Part shown: in pieces, positions 1-6,123 of the stretch | How positions within the stretch are numbered: position 1 is the first letter of the stretch | Layout: every line of letters starts with the position of its first letter | Assembly: GCA_020437875.1 (NCBI GenBank) | Contig: JAGQVR010000077.1 | Location: 1 to 8,274 of the forward strand | Length of the DNA: 8,274 nucleotides | From: Flavobacteriales bacterium | GTDB taxonomy: Bacteria; Bacteroidota; Bacteroidia; Flavobacteriales_F; PHOS-HE28 | Reading direction: 5' to 3' | Notes under the pieces: generated by a model | Database searches by the model: none | What the model saw: the letters and a program-made list of their open reading frames with translations, nothing else | Told to the model about the DNA's origin: nothing | Position numbers and translations under genes: made by a program

Positions 1-167
1 CTGCCCACCTCGTGGAGGATCTGCTTGAACCAGAGCTCGTAGGCCTGGTGGATCACGATGAAGAGCATCTCATCATGCGCGGCCACCCCGTGCTTGTCGC
101 TCTCCGGCGCCTGGGCGCCCAGGATCTTGTCCAGTTGCAGGTAATCGGGGTAGTAGACGTCGGCCAT
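1..167 (-). CDS. kynA: Tryptophan 2,3-dioxygenase, N-terminal part (runs off the left edge)
   Basis: This haem enzyme opens the indole ring of L-tryptophan with O2 to give N-formylkynurenine, the first step of the kynurenine pathway in the cytoplasm. Only the first 55 codons are present. They read MADVYYPDYLQLDKILGAQ, then HDEMLFIVIHQAYELWFKQ, which is the family's N-terminal signature. By alignment from memory to the Xanthomonas campestris enzyme, F36 and H40 correspond to its substrate-pocket Phe51 and His55; H40 would be the histidine next to the indole nitrogen. The start at ATG 167 puts the YxDYLQLDK motif at the usual distance from the N-terminus, and a good -7 promoter box lies 21 bases upstream. 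Haem-ligand and C-terminal residues lie outside the window, so completeness cannot be judged. The family call is very secure. Confidence 0.95.
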   Translation of the reverse strand, partial: MADVYYPDYLQLDKILGAQAPESDKHGVAAHDEMLFIVIHQAYELWFKQILHEVG

Positions 168-188
168 GGGTCGTGTTCTCAGTTGCGC

Positions 189-196
189 CAAATGTA
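189..196 (-). promoter_or_regulatory. Putative -7 promoter box of kynA
   Basis: Read on the minus strand the bases are TACATTTG, an exact match to the Bacteroidota -7 consensus TAnnTTTG, 21 bases upstream of the kynA start codon. No TTTG is seen 19 bases further upstream, so the -33 half is weak or absent. The call is from pattern only. Confidence 0.45.
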
Positions 197-245
197 GCCG
201 CCCGTCATTCGTTCCGGCTGATGTGGATCATCCTGGCGGGAATGC

Positions 246-272
246 GAACACCCGCCGATGTGGCGGGTGTTC
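246..272 (-). terminator. Strong 11-bp hairpin downstream of the Spy-like gene
   Basis: Bases 246-256 (GAACACCCGCC) pair perfectly with 262-272 (GGCGGGTGTTC) around a 5-base loop, giving an 11-bp GC-rich stem. It lies about 30 bases past the stop of the 302-709 gene and about 50 bases upstream of the kynA promoter box, where a terminator would insulate the two. There is no clear T-run on either side, so it is not a textbook intrinsic terminator. It may instead act as an mRNA 3'-end stabiliser. Confidence 0.5.
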
Positions 273-283
273 AACGGGTGCTG

Positions 284-298
284 CGGTGCAAGGCACCG
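284..298 (-). terminator. Small hairpin directly after the Spy-like gene
   Basis: CGGTGC (284-289) pairs with GCACCG (293-298) around a 3-base loop. It begins 3 bases after the stop of the 302-709 gene on the minus strand and is followed by the stronger hairpin at 246-272. The two may form a tandem 3' end. No T-tract follows. Confidence 0.3.
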
Positions 299-301
299 AC
301 C

Positions 302-709
302 TTATTTCACCATGCCAGGGGAGGCATTGCGGTCTCCGAGTTCCTCCCGGAGGTTCGTCAACTTCATGAATTGTTCAGGCGAAAGGAGCTGCTCGAATTC
401 GGCATCACGTTCCTTCATGAGTACGATCACGCGGTCCTCATAGTCCTGATCGCTGAGCTTGCCTTTACCTTCTTCCAAGGCGGCCATCTCTTTGTTGAAG
501 GTCCTGTTGATGCTGATCAATTTCTCGTGCACTTCACCCTCTCCCTTGATCCCCAACATGGCGTCGATGTCAGGCCCTGGCTTCTTTTCAGCTTCTGGTT
601 GGGCGATCAAACTGGTAGGCTTTGCTTCACCGTTGGCACTGCCCTTGTCCTGTGCACTGGCCGCGGTCATGGAGGCCAGCAGCACGGCGGTCATCATCAA
701 CTTTTTCAT
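302..709 (-). CDS. Small exported Spy/LTxxQ-like helical protein
   Basis: This 135-residue protein starts with a clear signal peptide (MKKLMMTAVLLASMTAASAQ, cleavage probably after A19 or Q20). A polar, low-complexity linker follows to about residue 48. Residues 57-123 are strongly charged and look helical. They end in LLSPEQFMKL (108-117), which resembles the L(S/T)xxQ motif of Spy/CpxP-type periplasmic proteins and similar small Bacteroidota proteins. Such proteins act as periplasmic chaperones or metal-stress sensors, but only a general resemblance is seen here, so the function is inferred. There are no metal-binding clusters; a chaperone-like or scaffolding role is as likely. It lies alone between two gaps, with a possible -7 box upstream (734-741) and hairpins downstream, so it is probably monocistronic. 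The start at ATG 709 is chosen because it begins the signal peptide. Confidence 0.75.
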   Translation of the reverse strand: MKKLMMTAVLLASMTAASAQDKGSANGEAKPTSLIAQPEAEKKPGPDIDAMLGIKGEGEVHEKLISINRTFNKEMAALEEGKGKLSDQDYEDRVIVLMKERDAEFEQLLSPEQFMKLTNLREELGDRNASPGMVK

Positions 710-733
710 GGTCGGTTCGTGTTCTGTGGAAGG

Positions 734-741
734 CTAAGTTA
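734..741 (-). promoter_or_regulatory. Possible -7 promoter box of the Spy-like gene
   Basis: Read on the minus strand the bases are TAACTTAG, one mismatch from TAnnTTTG, 24 bases before the start at 709. It lies in the 51-base gap after the stop of the upstream T9SS-cargo gene. No good -33 element is seen. Confidence 0.3.
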
Positions 742-760
742 GGAAAGGTCGGTCCAGTAC

Positions 761-2824
761 TCACCGGGCGATCACCAAACGTCGGGCCGAAGACCCTTCC
801 ATGCTGACCGCGTAGATCCCATTGGCCAGGGAACGCACGTCGAGGCCGGTCACCAGGGTGTTGTACGCGTGGCTAGCCACAAGGCGCCCAGCCTGATCGC
901 GCACCTCCACCATGCTCGTGGTCGCGGCACCGGGCGCACTGATCATCACCCGCTCGTTGGCCGGGTTGGGGTAGAGGTCCCAGGTGGCTTCCTCGCGTTC
1001 CTGCACCTGCACGTTCATTCCGGAAGGATCCACCCGCGTCAAGGTGCTGCTCGTCGCGTTCACGAACCACAACCGCCCATCGAAGCCGGCCTTGATGCCC
1101 ATGATCCCCGGGGTGGCCGCGATACGACCACGCTCCGCGAACCCGTCGTTCATGTCGTAGATGATCACCTCGCCCGTGGCATGGTCGGTCACGTAAAGGC
1201 TGTTGCCCACCAGTTCGATGCCGGCCGGCTGTTGCAGGCCCTGATCGATGATGACCTCAATGGTAGCACCGGTGATGTTCTTGTATTGGACGTATGATTC
1301 GAAGGGACCGAAGCTGGGGTTGCCGGCCGCGATGGAGCCCGTCCGCGTGTCAAGTCGGAGGACACGCTGCCCACCATGGTCGACCACGTACAGCCAGCCG
1401 GTGCGCTTGTCCATCACACAATGGCTCACGATGTGGTCGTTCGGGTCACGCGTGATGCTCACCTGTGGATAGCGATGGATGATGGCATTGCCATGATAAT
1501 CCTGACCAGGACCATGGTCGCCCTTGAAATCGTGCATCACCACATCACCCTGCTGCCCTGCAACGACCCAGTATTTGTTCCACCGCTCATGTGCGATGCC
1601 CTGGCTGCGCGGGGTCACGTGCAGCATGTCCAGGTGGCTGCCAAGCGGACCGAATTGGTTCTGCGCGTAGATGGCCGGGTCGGCGCTCCACAAGGTGGGG
1701 CCGGTGAAGGGCGTGTTCGTGCTCTGGTTCCCGTTGGCATCGTACACGCCGGGGCAGGTGCTGAAGCAGTTGTTGTCGCCCATGGCGATGCCTGTTGGCA
1801 GGCTCAGGAAGTGCCGCGCAGCGGGATCGCGCTGGTACAGGAAGTCCTGCCCGGGTTCGCCGGGGTCCGTGAACTTCACCGTACTGCCTCCCGTGTTGAA
1901 TACGTCCTTGTTGATCACCCACAACTCGTTACGCTCCCGGTCCGGGTGGAAGTCGAGGTCACGCGGTACCAGGATGTCCTGATCGGCAGTGGCCACCACC
2001 GTCAACACCGGCGGCTCGTCCAGGTACGCATCGGCCAGGTCCGGTATCTCGTCGTACACCATCACCGGACGTTCGGCCATGTCGTTGGCCTCGTTCAGGT
2101 CGGTGTCGCCGTTCACGCTGACCACCCGGATCGTGACGGGCTGGTCACCGGCGGCTTGCGGTACCCAGGGCATGCCCAGGATCACTTCGCGTTCGGCGCC
2201 CGTGGCGAGGGCCAGGGTGAAGTCTTCCGTGGTCTCGTTCCCACTGTCGATGCTGTAACCGATGGTGAAGGAGCTGATCGCGTTGGCTCCCACGTTCTTC
2301 ACGGTGACGGCCAGCACCACCGGCACACCCACTTCGCCGTACAAGCTGGTCTGGTTGGAAACAACGGCCAGATCGCGCTCGGCCGGAAGTTGCACGGTGA
2401 AGGTGTACCGGTTCAGGCCACCACCCGTGGCTGGAAAGGCGGCACCATAACCGCCATCGATCAGAACGGTGAAGCCGGCCTGACCGTCGCCGTAAGAGTC
2501 CACACAGATGATGTCGTACTGCGCCCCTTCGGTGAGGCACCACGGACCGGTGGTGATCGTCGTGTTGTTCGCATAACCGCCGGCCGGCGAGGCAAGGGTG
2601 CCGGCCATGGCGCAGGTCACCGCCGGGTTGCCCCCAACGAAGATGGGGGACTCACCACAATCCGCACCCACCTCGACGAGTTGCCACATGGTCTCGTTGC
2701 CATAGTTGTCGGTATGCACCTGGATGGAGACCGGAAGTTCTCCGTCCGGGCATTGGGCCAGGCCTTGGAATTGCATCAACAGTGGGAGGGGGAGCAGGGT
2801 CAGGATCTTTCGCATGTGGTTCAT
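761..2824 (-). CDS. Modular secreted protein with NHL-like beta-propeller and T9SS type A sorting domain
   Basis: With the start at ATG 2824 the protein has 687 residues. Residues 1-24 form a signal peptide (core MRKILTLLPLPLLMQFQGLAQ from residue 4). Residues 25-147 form a beta-rich, cysteine-containing domain with the motif DSYGDGQAGF (108-117). Residues 148-255 resemble a CARDB-type adhesion domain (DLAVVSN, then VGVPVVLAVTVKNVGANAISS). Residues 285-600 hold repeated strands such as ELWVINKD, GWLYVVDHGGQRVLRLDT, NSLYVTDHATGEVIIYD and GRLWFVNATSSTLTRVD, typical of NHL/SMP-30-like propellers. Residues 614-687 form a T9SS type A domain (WDLYPNPANE, VEVRDQAGRLV, GIYAVSMEG). It should be exported through Sec and then secreted or anchored on the cell surface by T9SS. 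Ligand and role are unknown. The frame stays open to 2938, but that extension lacks signal-peptide features and the probable -7 box lies inside it; ATG 2815 is an alternative start. Confidence 0.88.
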   Translation of the reverse strand: MNHMRKILTLLPLPLLMQFQGLAQCPDGELPVSIQVHTDNYGNETMWQLVEVGADCGESPIFVGGNPAVTCAMAGTLASPAGGYANNTTITTGPWCLTEGAQYDIICVDSYGDGQAGFTVLIDGGYGAAFPATGGGLNRYTFTVQLPAERDLAVVSNQTSLYGEVGVPVVLAVTVKNVGANAISSFTIGYSIDSGNETTEDFTLALATGAEREVILGMPWVPQAAGDQPVTIRVVSVNGDTDLNEANDMAERPVMVYDEIPDLADAYLDEPPVLTVVATADQDILVPRDLDFHPDRERNELWVINKDVFNTGGSTVKFTDPGEPGQDFLYQRDPAARHFLSLPTGIAMGDNNCFSTCPGVYDANGNQSTNTPFTGPTLWSADPAIYAQNQFGPLGSHLDMLHVTPRSQGIAHERWNKYWVVAGQQGDVVMHDFKGDHGPGQDYHGNAIIHRYPQVSITRDPNDHIVSHCVMDKRTGWLYVVDHGGQRVLRLDTRTGSIAAGNPSFGPFESYVQYKNITGATIEVIIDQGLQQPAGIELVGNSLYVTDHATGEVIIYDMNDGFAERGRIAATPGIMGIKAGFDGRLWFVNATSSTLTRVDPSGMNVQVQEREEATWDLYPNPANERVMISAPGAATTSMVEVRDQAGRLVASHAYNTLVTGLDVRSLANGIYAVSMEGSSARRLVIAR

Positions 2825-2835
2825 GACTGATGGGG

Positions 2836-2843
2836 CCAAGCTA
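2836..2843 (-). promoter_or_regulatory. Possible -7 box of the T9SS-cargo gene
   Basis: Read on the minus strand the bases are TAGCTTGG, one mismatch from TAnnTTTG, ending 11 bases before ATG 2824. Its position inside the longer open frame supports the shorter protein. A palindrome (2852-2866) lies directly upstream. Confidence 0.35.
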
Positions 2844-2851
2844 CGCTCAAC

Positions 2852-2866
2852 GTTCGAGGCTCGAAC
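2852..2866. promoter_or_regulatory. Operator-like 7-1-7 palindrome upstream of the T9SS-cargo gene
   Basis: GTTCGAG and CTCGAAC form a perfect 7-base inverted repeat around a single G. It lies 28 bases upstream of ATG 2824 and just before the possible -7 box. Its size and place suit a dimeric repressor or activator site. No regulator is identified in the window, and a chance palindrome cannot be excluded. Confidence 0.3.
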
Positions 2867-3001
2867 AGATGACCTGAACACCGACATCGGAAGTATTGGA
2901 AGGGTAGCACATGGGTGGGAAGGGGCATTCTCGACCAATGGTCCAATGGGACCGACGGGGAGGTTGATGCGCTCTGCGATCGTCCCATCATCAATGGCCG
3001 C

Positions 3002-3751
3002 TCAAGAGGACCGGGTCCGTATGAAATGGATCACAGCAGCGTTGAAAGCCTCCGGTCTTTCCATGTTGCTGAGGTGGCCGGCCTGGTCCAGGACCACCAG
3101 TTGTCCTTGCGGCAGTGCCTCGGTCATGGCCTGGCTCGTGGGCAGTGGCATCAATTCATCCTCATCGCCGGTGATCACGAGCGCGGGCTTGTGGAAGCCA
3201 AGTAGGACACTTGTGCGATCGGGGCGTTCCGCCATGCCCAGGGAGGCTGCGGCTGTCCCGCTCGGGGACTGACCAGCGATCATCGCCTCGATGCGAGCGA
3301 CCTTCTCCGGGTGAGCGGCTCGTGTGGTCGAGCCCAGCACCTTCGGTGCCATCGCGCGCGCGATCACGTGCATGCCCTTGTTCCGTGCATCGTTCGCCGA
3401 GTTGCGACGACCTTCCTTCCCTTCCTCGGTGTCCGCCGTACTGCGCGTGTTGCACAGGATCATCCCGTCCACGCGGTCGGGTGCCATTTCCGCCATGGCC
3501 ATGGCGATGTAGCCACCCATCGACAGGCCACAAGGGACCACCCGCTCGACACCACGCTCGTCCAGCACGCGAAAGAGGTCCGAGGCGAACTCCTCCATCG
3601 TGGTCACCTCATCCATCGATACCACACCGCCGAAGCCGCGCAGGTCCGGCGCGATGATGTCAGCTACCTCGTTCAACGCGCTGAGGTTCGGGTCCCACAG
3701 GCTGTGGTCGAGCGGAAAGCCATGGATGAGGAGCAGGGTGGGTCGGGTCAT
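3002..3751 (-). CDS. Alpha/beta-hydrolase fold protein
   Basis: This 249-residue cytoplasmic protein has no signal peptide and is a complete alpha/beta hydrolase of usual length. The oxyanion-hole motif HGFP is at residues 10-13. The nucleophile elbow GLSMG (75-79) puts the catalytic serine at S77. The acid is D196 or D198 in GDEDEL, and the catalytic histidine is H226 in AGHLSNMERPEAF. The overall pattern (LLLIHGFPLDHSLWD, IAPDLRGFG, ALVITGDEDELMP) is closest to the 3-oxoadipate enol-lactonase/MenH-like esterase branch. The substrate cannot be told from sequence, and no aromatic-degradation genes are adjacent. It is divergent from the CPBP gene and separated by 177 bases from the T9SS-cargo gene downstream, so it is probably transcribed alone. 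The start at ATG 3751 is only 9 residues before the HG motif, which is normal for the family. Confidence 0.92.
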   Translation of the reverse strand: MTRPTLLLIHGFPLDHSLWDPNLSALNEVADIIAPDLRGFGGVVSMDEVTTMEEFASDLFRVLDERGVERVVPCGLSMGGYIAMAMAEMAPDRVDGMILCNTRSTADTEEGKEGRRNSANDARNKGMHVIARAMAPKVLGSTTRAAHPEKVARIEAMIAGQSPSGTAAASLGMAERPDRTSVLLGFHKPALVITGDEDELMPLPTSQAMTEALPQGQLVVLDQAGHLSNMERPEAFNAAVIHFIRTRSS

Positions 3752-3806
3752 CTTGGTCTGTAAAGGTCGGGCCGACCCCGCGATGGGGTGTCAAGTGTCG
3801 ACCACG

Positions 3807-3837
3807 GTTGTATGGACCACATGCTGTGCCATTTTTG
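3807..3837 (+). promoter_or_regulatory. Putative Bacteroidota-type promoter of the CPBP/beta-helix operon
   Basis: GTTG at 3807-3810 and CATTTTTG at 3830-3837 are separated by exactly 19 bases. Each differs by one base from the -33 (TTTG) and -7 (TAnnTTTG) elements. The -7 box ends 4 bases before ATG 3842, so the transcript would have little or no leader if that start is used. Confidence 0.5.
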
Positions 3838-3841
3838 TGGA

Positions 3842-4801
3842 ATGGATGTGCAGCGACGGATCATGTCCTACCTCGGCCTCGCCTTCGGCATCACCTGGGC
3901 CATCGCCGGGGTTGGCGCTTTGTTCAGGGTGAATACGGAACATCCGGCCTACATGGGGCTGGCGGCGGGGTGCATGCTCGGGCCTGCACTGGCGGCACTG
4001 ATACAATGGCGGTTGATCGAACGCGTACCCTGGAGCGAGGTGGGTCTGCATCCTTCCAGGATCCATTGGCGCGGCATGCTCGTTGCCGTCCTGCTGGGTA
4101 TCACGATCGTTCCATTGGCGCTGCTGGTGATCACGGTCCTGGGTGATGGCATGGGTTGGGCCGGCTTCGGACATGCCGAGGTGAGCGGCGCGCGGTTCGC
4201 GGCCAGCCTTGATGCTATCCTGAAGAGCCGTGGTCTGACCGATGGGGGATCCATGGCCGATCTGATGGCGACCATGCCGGGTGCGGCGATCATGGGTCTC
4301 ATGCTCTTCAGCGCGGTGATCGCGGCCTTCAGCATCAACCTGCCCTTCATGCTCGGTGAGGAATTGGGCTGGCGCGGATATCTCCATGCCGCCACCTCCT
4401 CCTGGTCGCCAGCGGCCCGGATCGCGCTCATTGGACCGGTCTGGGGCATCTGGCACGCACCGCTCATCGCCATGGGGCACAATTACCCCGATCATCCGGT
4501 TGCCGGCATCGGCATGATGATCGTGTTCTGCACCTTGCTCGCTGTGCTCTTCGACCATGTGCGCACGCGTTCTCGCAGCGTTTGGGGGGCCTGTGTCCTC
4601 CATGGCATCATCAACGGTTCAGCTGGGGCCTTCGCGCTCTTCGCCTGGGATGGACATGAGATGATCGCCTCTCCGGCCGGTGTGGCGGGTTGCGCGGCCA
4701 TCGTACTGCTTGTCGGTGTGATCCTCCTTCTCGATCAGGACTACCGTCGGTCCTTCATGAGGCCATTAACGATCGCCGACACGGTGACGAACACCCGATG
4801 A
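3842..4801 (+). CDS. CPBP family intramembrane metalloprotease (CAAX protease/Rce1-like)
   Basis: This multi-pass membrane protein has 319 residues from ATG 3842. It carries the three CPBP (PF02517-type) motifs. EELGWR (173-178) supplies the glutamate pair and arginine, GIWHAP places a histidine at 205, and CVLHGIIN places H254 and N258. Hydrophobic segments occur near residues 12-28, 40-58, 78-100, 148-168, 190-215, 220-240 and 275-297. Related proteins cleave near membranes, for example prenylated CAAX proteins or bacteriocin precursors, but no substrate is known for most bacterial members. The start is uncertain: GTG 3788, ATG 3812, 3821, 3842 and 3863 are in frame. ATG 3842 follows the promoter box and gives the N-terminus RRIMSYLGLAFGITWAI, usual for the family; ATG 3863 would lose the basic residues. 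The stop TGA overlaps the next start (ATGA), which suggests translational coupling. Confidence 0.87.
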   Translation: MDVQRRIMSYLGLAFGITWAIAGVGALFRVNTEHPAYMGLAAGCMLGPALAALIQWRLIERVPWSEVGLHPSRIHWRGMLVAVLLGITIVPLALLVITVLGDGMGWAGFGHAEVSGARFAASLDAILKSRGLTDGGSMADLMATMPGAAIMGLMLFSAVIAAFSINLPFMLGEELGWRGYLHAATSSWSPAARIALIGPVWGIWHAPLIAMGHNYPDHPVAGIGMMIVFCTLLAVLFDHVRTRSRSVWGACVLHGIINGSAGAFALFAWDGHEMIASPAGVAGCAAIVLLVGVILLLDQDYRRSFMRPLTIADTVTNTR

Positions 4802-5898
4802 TGCGTCTGTTCACTGGATACGTCCTTGCACTGATGGCGATGCCCGCGCTCGCCACGGAGTACGTCGTACCCACTGGGGATGTCGGTGCCTTCTTCGACA
4901 ACCTGCCGAAGGATGCCACCTACATCTCGTTCTCCGCTGCCGTCAGCTATCATTCCGAGGGGGACATCGTGCTACCACAGGTGCAGTACCTGGTGATCGA
5001 TGGGAAGGGATGCAAACTCACGCTCGGCGCCAGTTCCAACGGCTTCACCACTCCGATCACCGATCAGAAGATGGCGTCGAAGCGGACCGGCAGCCGATAC
5101 ACCATCCGCGATTTCGCTTCCATCACCGGCGGTCGCAAGGCGATCGATCTGCAGGCGACCCTGAACAGTACCGTGGTAGACTGCCGGCTCACGGGACAGA
5201 CGGAGGTGGCGGTGGACCTGCGCTTCTGCCTGATGACGCGGTTGCAGAACGTGCTCGTGACCAATCCGCTGAAACGCGGCTTCCTGGTGCGGTGTGGTGA
5301 TTGGCCCGGCGCCAGCACGAGCAACAGCCAGAGCAACCACACGGTGCTGGACCAATGTCGTGTGTATTGCACGAGCACCACCACCGAGGCCTTCACCGTG
5401 CTGAACAGCGGCGGTGTGCGCATGGTCGATTGCATCAGCGAAGGTTCACCAGCGGACTACGACCTCTTCCTTTCCGCGCGGACCGATGGTGATGAGGGCA
5501 GGGCCGCGAACAACCCCGTGGTGAAGACCTTCACCCTCTCCAATTTCCATGTGGAACATCGTCTGCGGAAGGCGAGCATCCATGTGAACATGCCGCCGAA
5601 GTCCACCGTGAACCTGGAGAACATCTATTGGAACAGCCCGATCGGTGCGCCTGTGATCGTGTACATGAGCGGGCAGCTGAACGTTTCGAACATCGGTTGG
5701 TGGAACCCCGACTTCCGCATACACACCACCCATCCGGTGCCGCACATCAACTTCGATGCCTGTCACAAGGGACTGGTGGTCACCGACAAGCCGGATGATA
5801 CCGGCAAACGCTGTGGCGCGCTTGAATTGGTGGGTGATCATGCGCCGAACCGCAAGCTCGACCCCACCTATGTGCGGATCACGCGCCGGGCGATGTGA
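4798..5898 (+). CDS. Exported protein predicted to fold as a right-handed parallel beta-helix
   Basis: This 366-residue protein begins with a signal peptide (MMRLFTGYVLALMAMPALA). From about residue 63 to 300 it shows regularly spaced short strands with Asn/Asp/Cys turns, such as YLVIDGKGCKLTL, YTIRDFASITGG, NSTVVDCRLTG, TRLQNVLVTN, HTVLDQCRVYC, VRMVDCISEG, FTLSNFHVEH, VNLENIYWNS and LNVSNIGWWN. This is the rung pattern of pectate-lyase or polysaccharide-acting beta-helices. I cannot assign catalytic residues, so enzyme activity is not claimed; a binding or structural role is equally possible. No T9SS C-terminal domain is present, so it is probably periplasmic. The start ATG overlaps the stop of the CPBP gene by ATGA (ATG 4801 is an alternative start, also coupled). 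It may be a substrate or partner of the CPBP protein, but this is inference. The frame remains open upstream to 4690 inside the CPBP gene; that part lacks export features. Confidence 0.75.
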   Translation: MMRLFTGYVLALMAMPALATEYVVPTGDVGAFFDNLPKDATYISFSAAVSYHSEGDIVLPQVQYLVIDGKGCKLTLGASSNGFTTPITDQKMASKRTGSRYTIRDFASITGGRKAIDLQATLNSTVVDCRLTGQTEVAVDLRFCLMTRLQNVLVTNPLKRGFLVRCGDWPGASTSNSQSNHTVLDQCRVYCTSTTTEAFTVLNSGGVRMVDCISEGSPADYDLFLSARTDGDEGRAANNPVVKTFTLSNFHVEHRLRKASIHVNMPPKSTVNLENIYWNSPIGAPVIVYMSGQLNVSNIGWWNPDFRIHTTHPVPHINFDACHKGLVVTDKPDDTGKRCGALELVGDHAPNRKLDPTYVRITRRAM

Positions 5899-5909
5899 TC
5901 AATCGCCCG
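5887..5909. terminator. Bidirectional hairpin with overlapping stop codons in its loop
   Basis: CGGGCGAT (5887-5894) pairs perfectly with ATCGCCCG (5902-5909). The 7-base loop GTGATCA holds the palindrome TGATCA, which is TGA for the plus-strand beta-helix gene and TGA for the minus-strand S4 gene. The hairpin lies exactly where two convergent transcripts must end and could serve both. No T-run follows on either strand, so it is not a classical intrinsic terminator. Confidence 0.5.
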
Positions 5910-6123
5910 CTGCCACGATCGCCACTTCCTTGCCCTCGAACCGGATCCGCTGTCCCGGCCTGATCTTGCACCGCATCCGCGTCTCCACCTTGCCATCGAC
6001 CTCCACGAGTCCAGCGGCCACGAGGTGTTTCCCCTCTCCTCCGGAAGAGCAGAACCCAACGAGCTTCAACAGCTGGTTCAGCTCGATGTGATCCCCCTCC
6101 ACTTCGAATCGTTCGGTGCTCAT
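5899..6123 (-). CDS. YbcJ-type S4-domain RNA-binding protein
   Basis: This 74-residue single-domain protein resembles E. coli YbcJ. IELNQLLKLVGFCSSGGEGK (13-32) is followed by LVAAGLVEVDGKVETR (34-49) and RCKIRPGQRIRFEG (51-64), which is the S4 helix-loop-strand core with its basic RNA-facing residues. Family members are thought to bind structured RNA or associate with ribosomes; the exact target is not settled. Its start codon overlaps the stop of the Gre-like gene by ATGA, so it is probably co-transcribed and coupled with it, linking a transcription factor and an RNA-binding protein. Its stop directly abuts the stop of the convergent beta-helix gene. The length is normal for the family. Confidence 0.88.
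   Translation of the reverse strand: MSTERFEVEGDHIELNQLLKLVGFCSSGGEGKHLVAAGLVEVDGKVETRMRCKIRPGQRIRFEGKEVAIVAAGD

Noticed and set aside
173..742. Plus-strand open frame (189 codons) across the Spy-like gene
   Set aside because: It is antisense to a gene with a clear signal peptide and crosses the hairpins and both promoter boxes; no motif is seen in its translation.
1376..2830. Long plus-strand open frame (484 codons) opposite the T9SS-cargo gene
   Set aside because: It lies wholly antisense to a gene with clear domains. Its translation is rich in His, Val, Arg and Gly with no recognisable motif, as expected for a GC-rich shadow frame.
2825..2938. N-terminal extension of the T9SS-cargo protein to 2938
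   Set aside because: It would bury the signal peptide 40 residues inside the protein and includes the probable promoter box and palindrome.
2940..2953. Hairpin GGTCC-AATG-GGACC as a terminator of the hydrolase gene
   Set aside because: The stem is only 5 bp, no T-run follows, and it is about 50 bases after the stop. The rest of the 2825-3001 gap shows no better candidate.
3762..3777. GC-rich palindrome GGTCGG-G-CCGACC before the hydrolase start, with an 11 of 12 base match to 744-755 before the Spy-like gene
   Set aside because: The distances to the two start codons differ (about 11 and 35 bases) and the second copy is not palindromic, so a shared operator is not supported.
3791..4603. Minus-strand open frame (270 codons) opposite the CPBP gene
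   Set aside because: The translation is a low-complexity run of His, Arg, Glu and Asp without motifs, and the CPBP motifs are intact on the other strand.
4690..4797. N-terminal extension of the beta-helix protein into the CPBP gene
   Set aside because: The extension is Arg/His/Pro-rich and would hide the signal peptide; the ATGA overlap gives a natural start.
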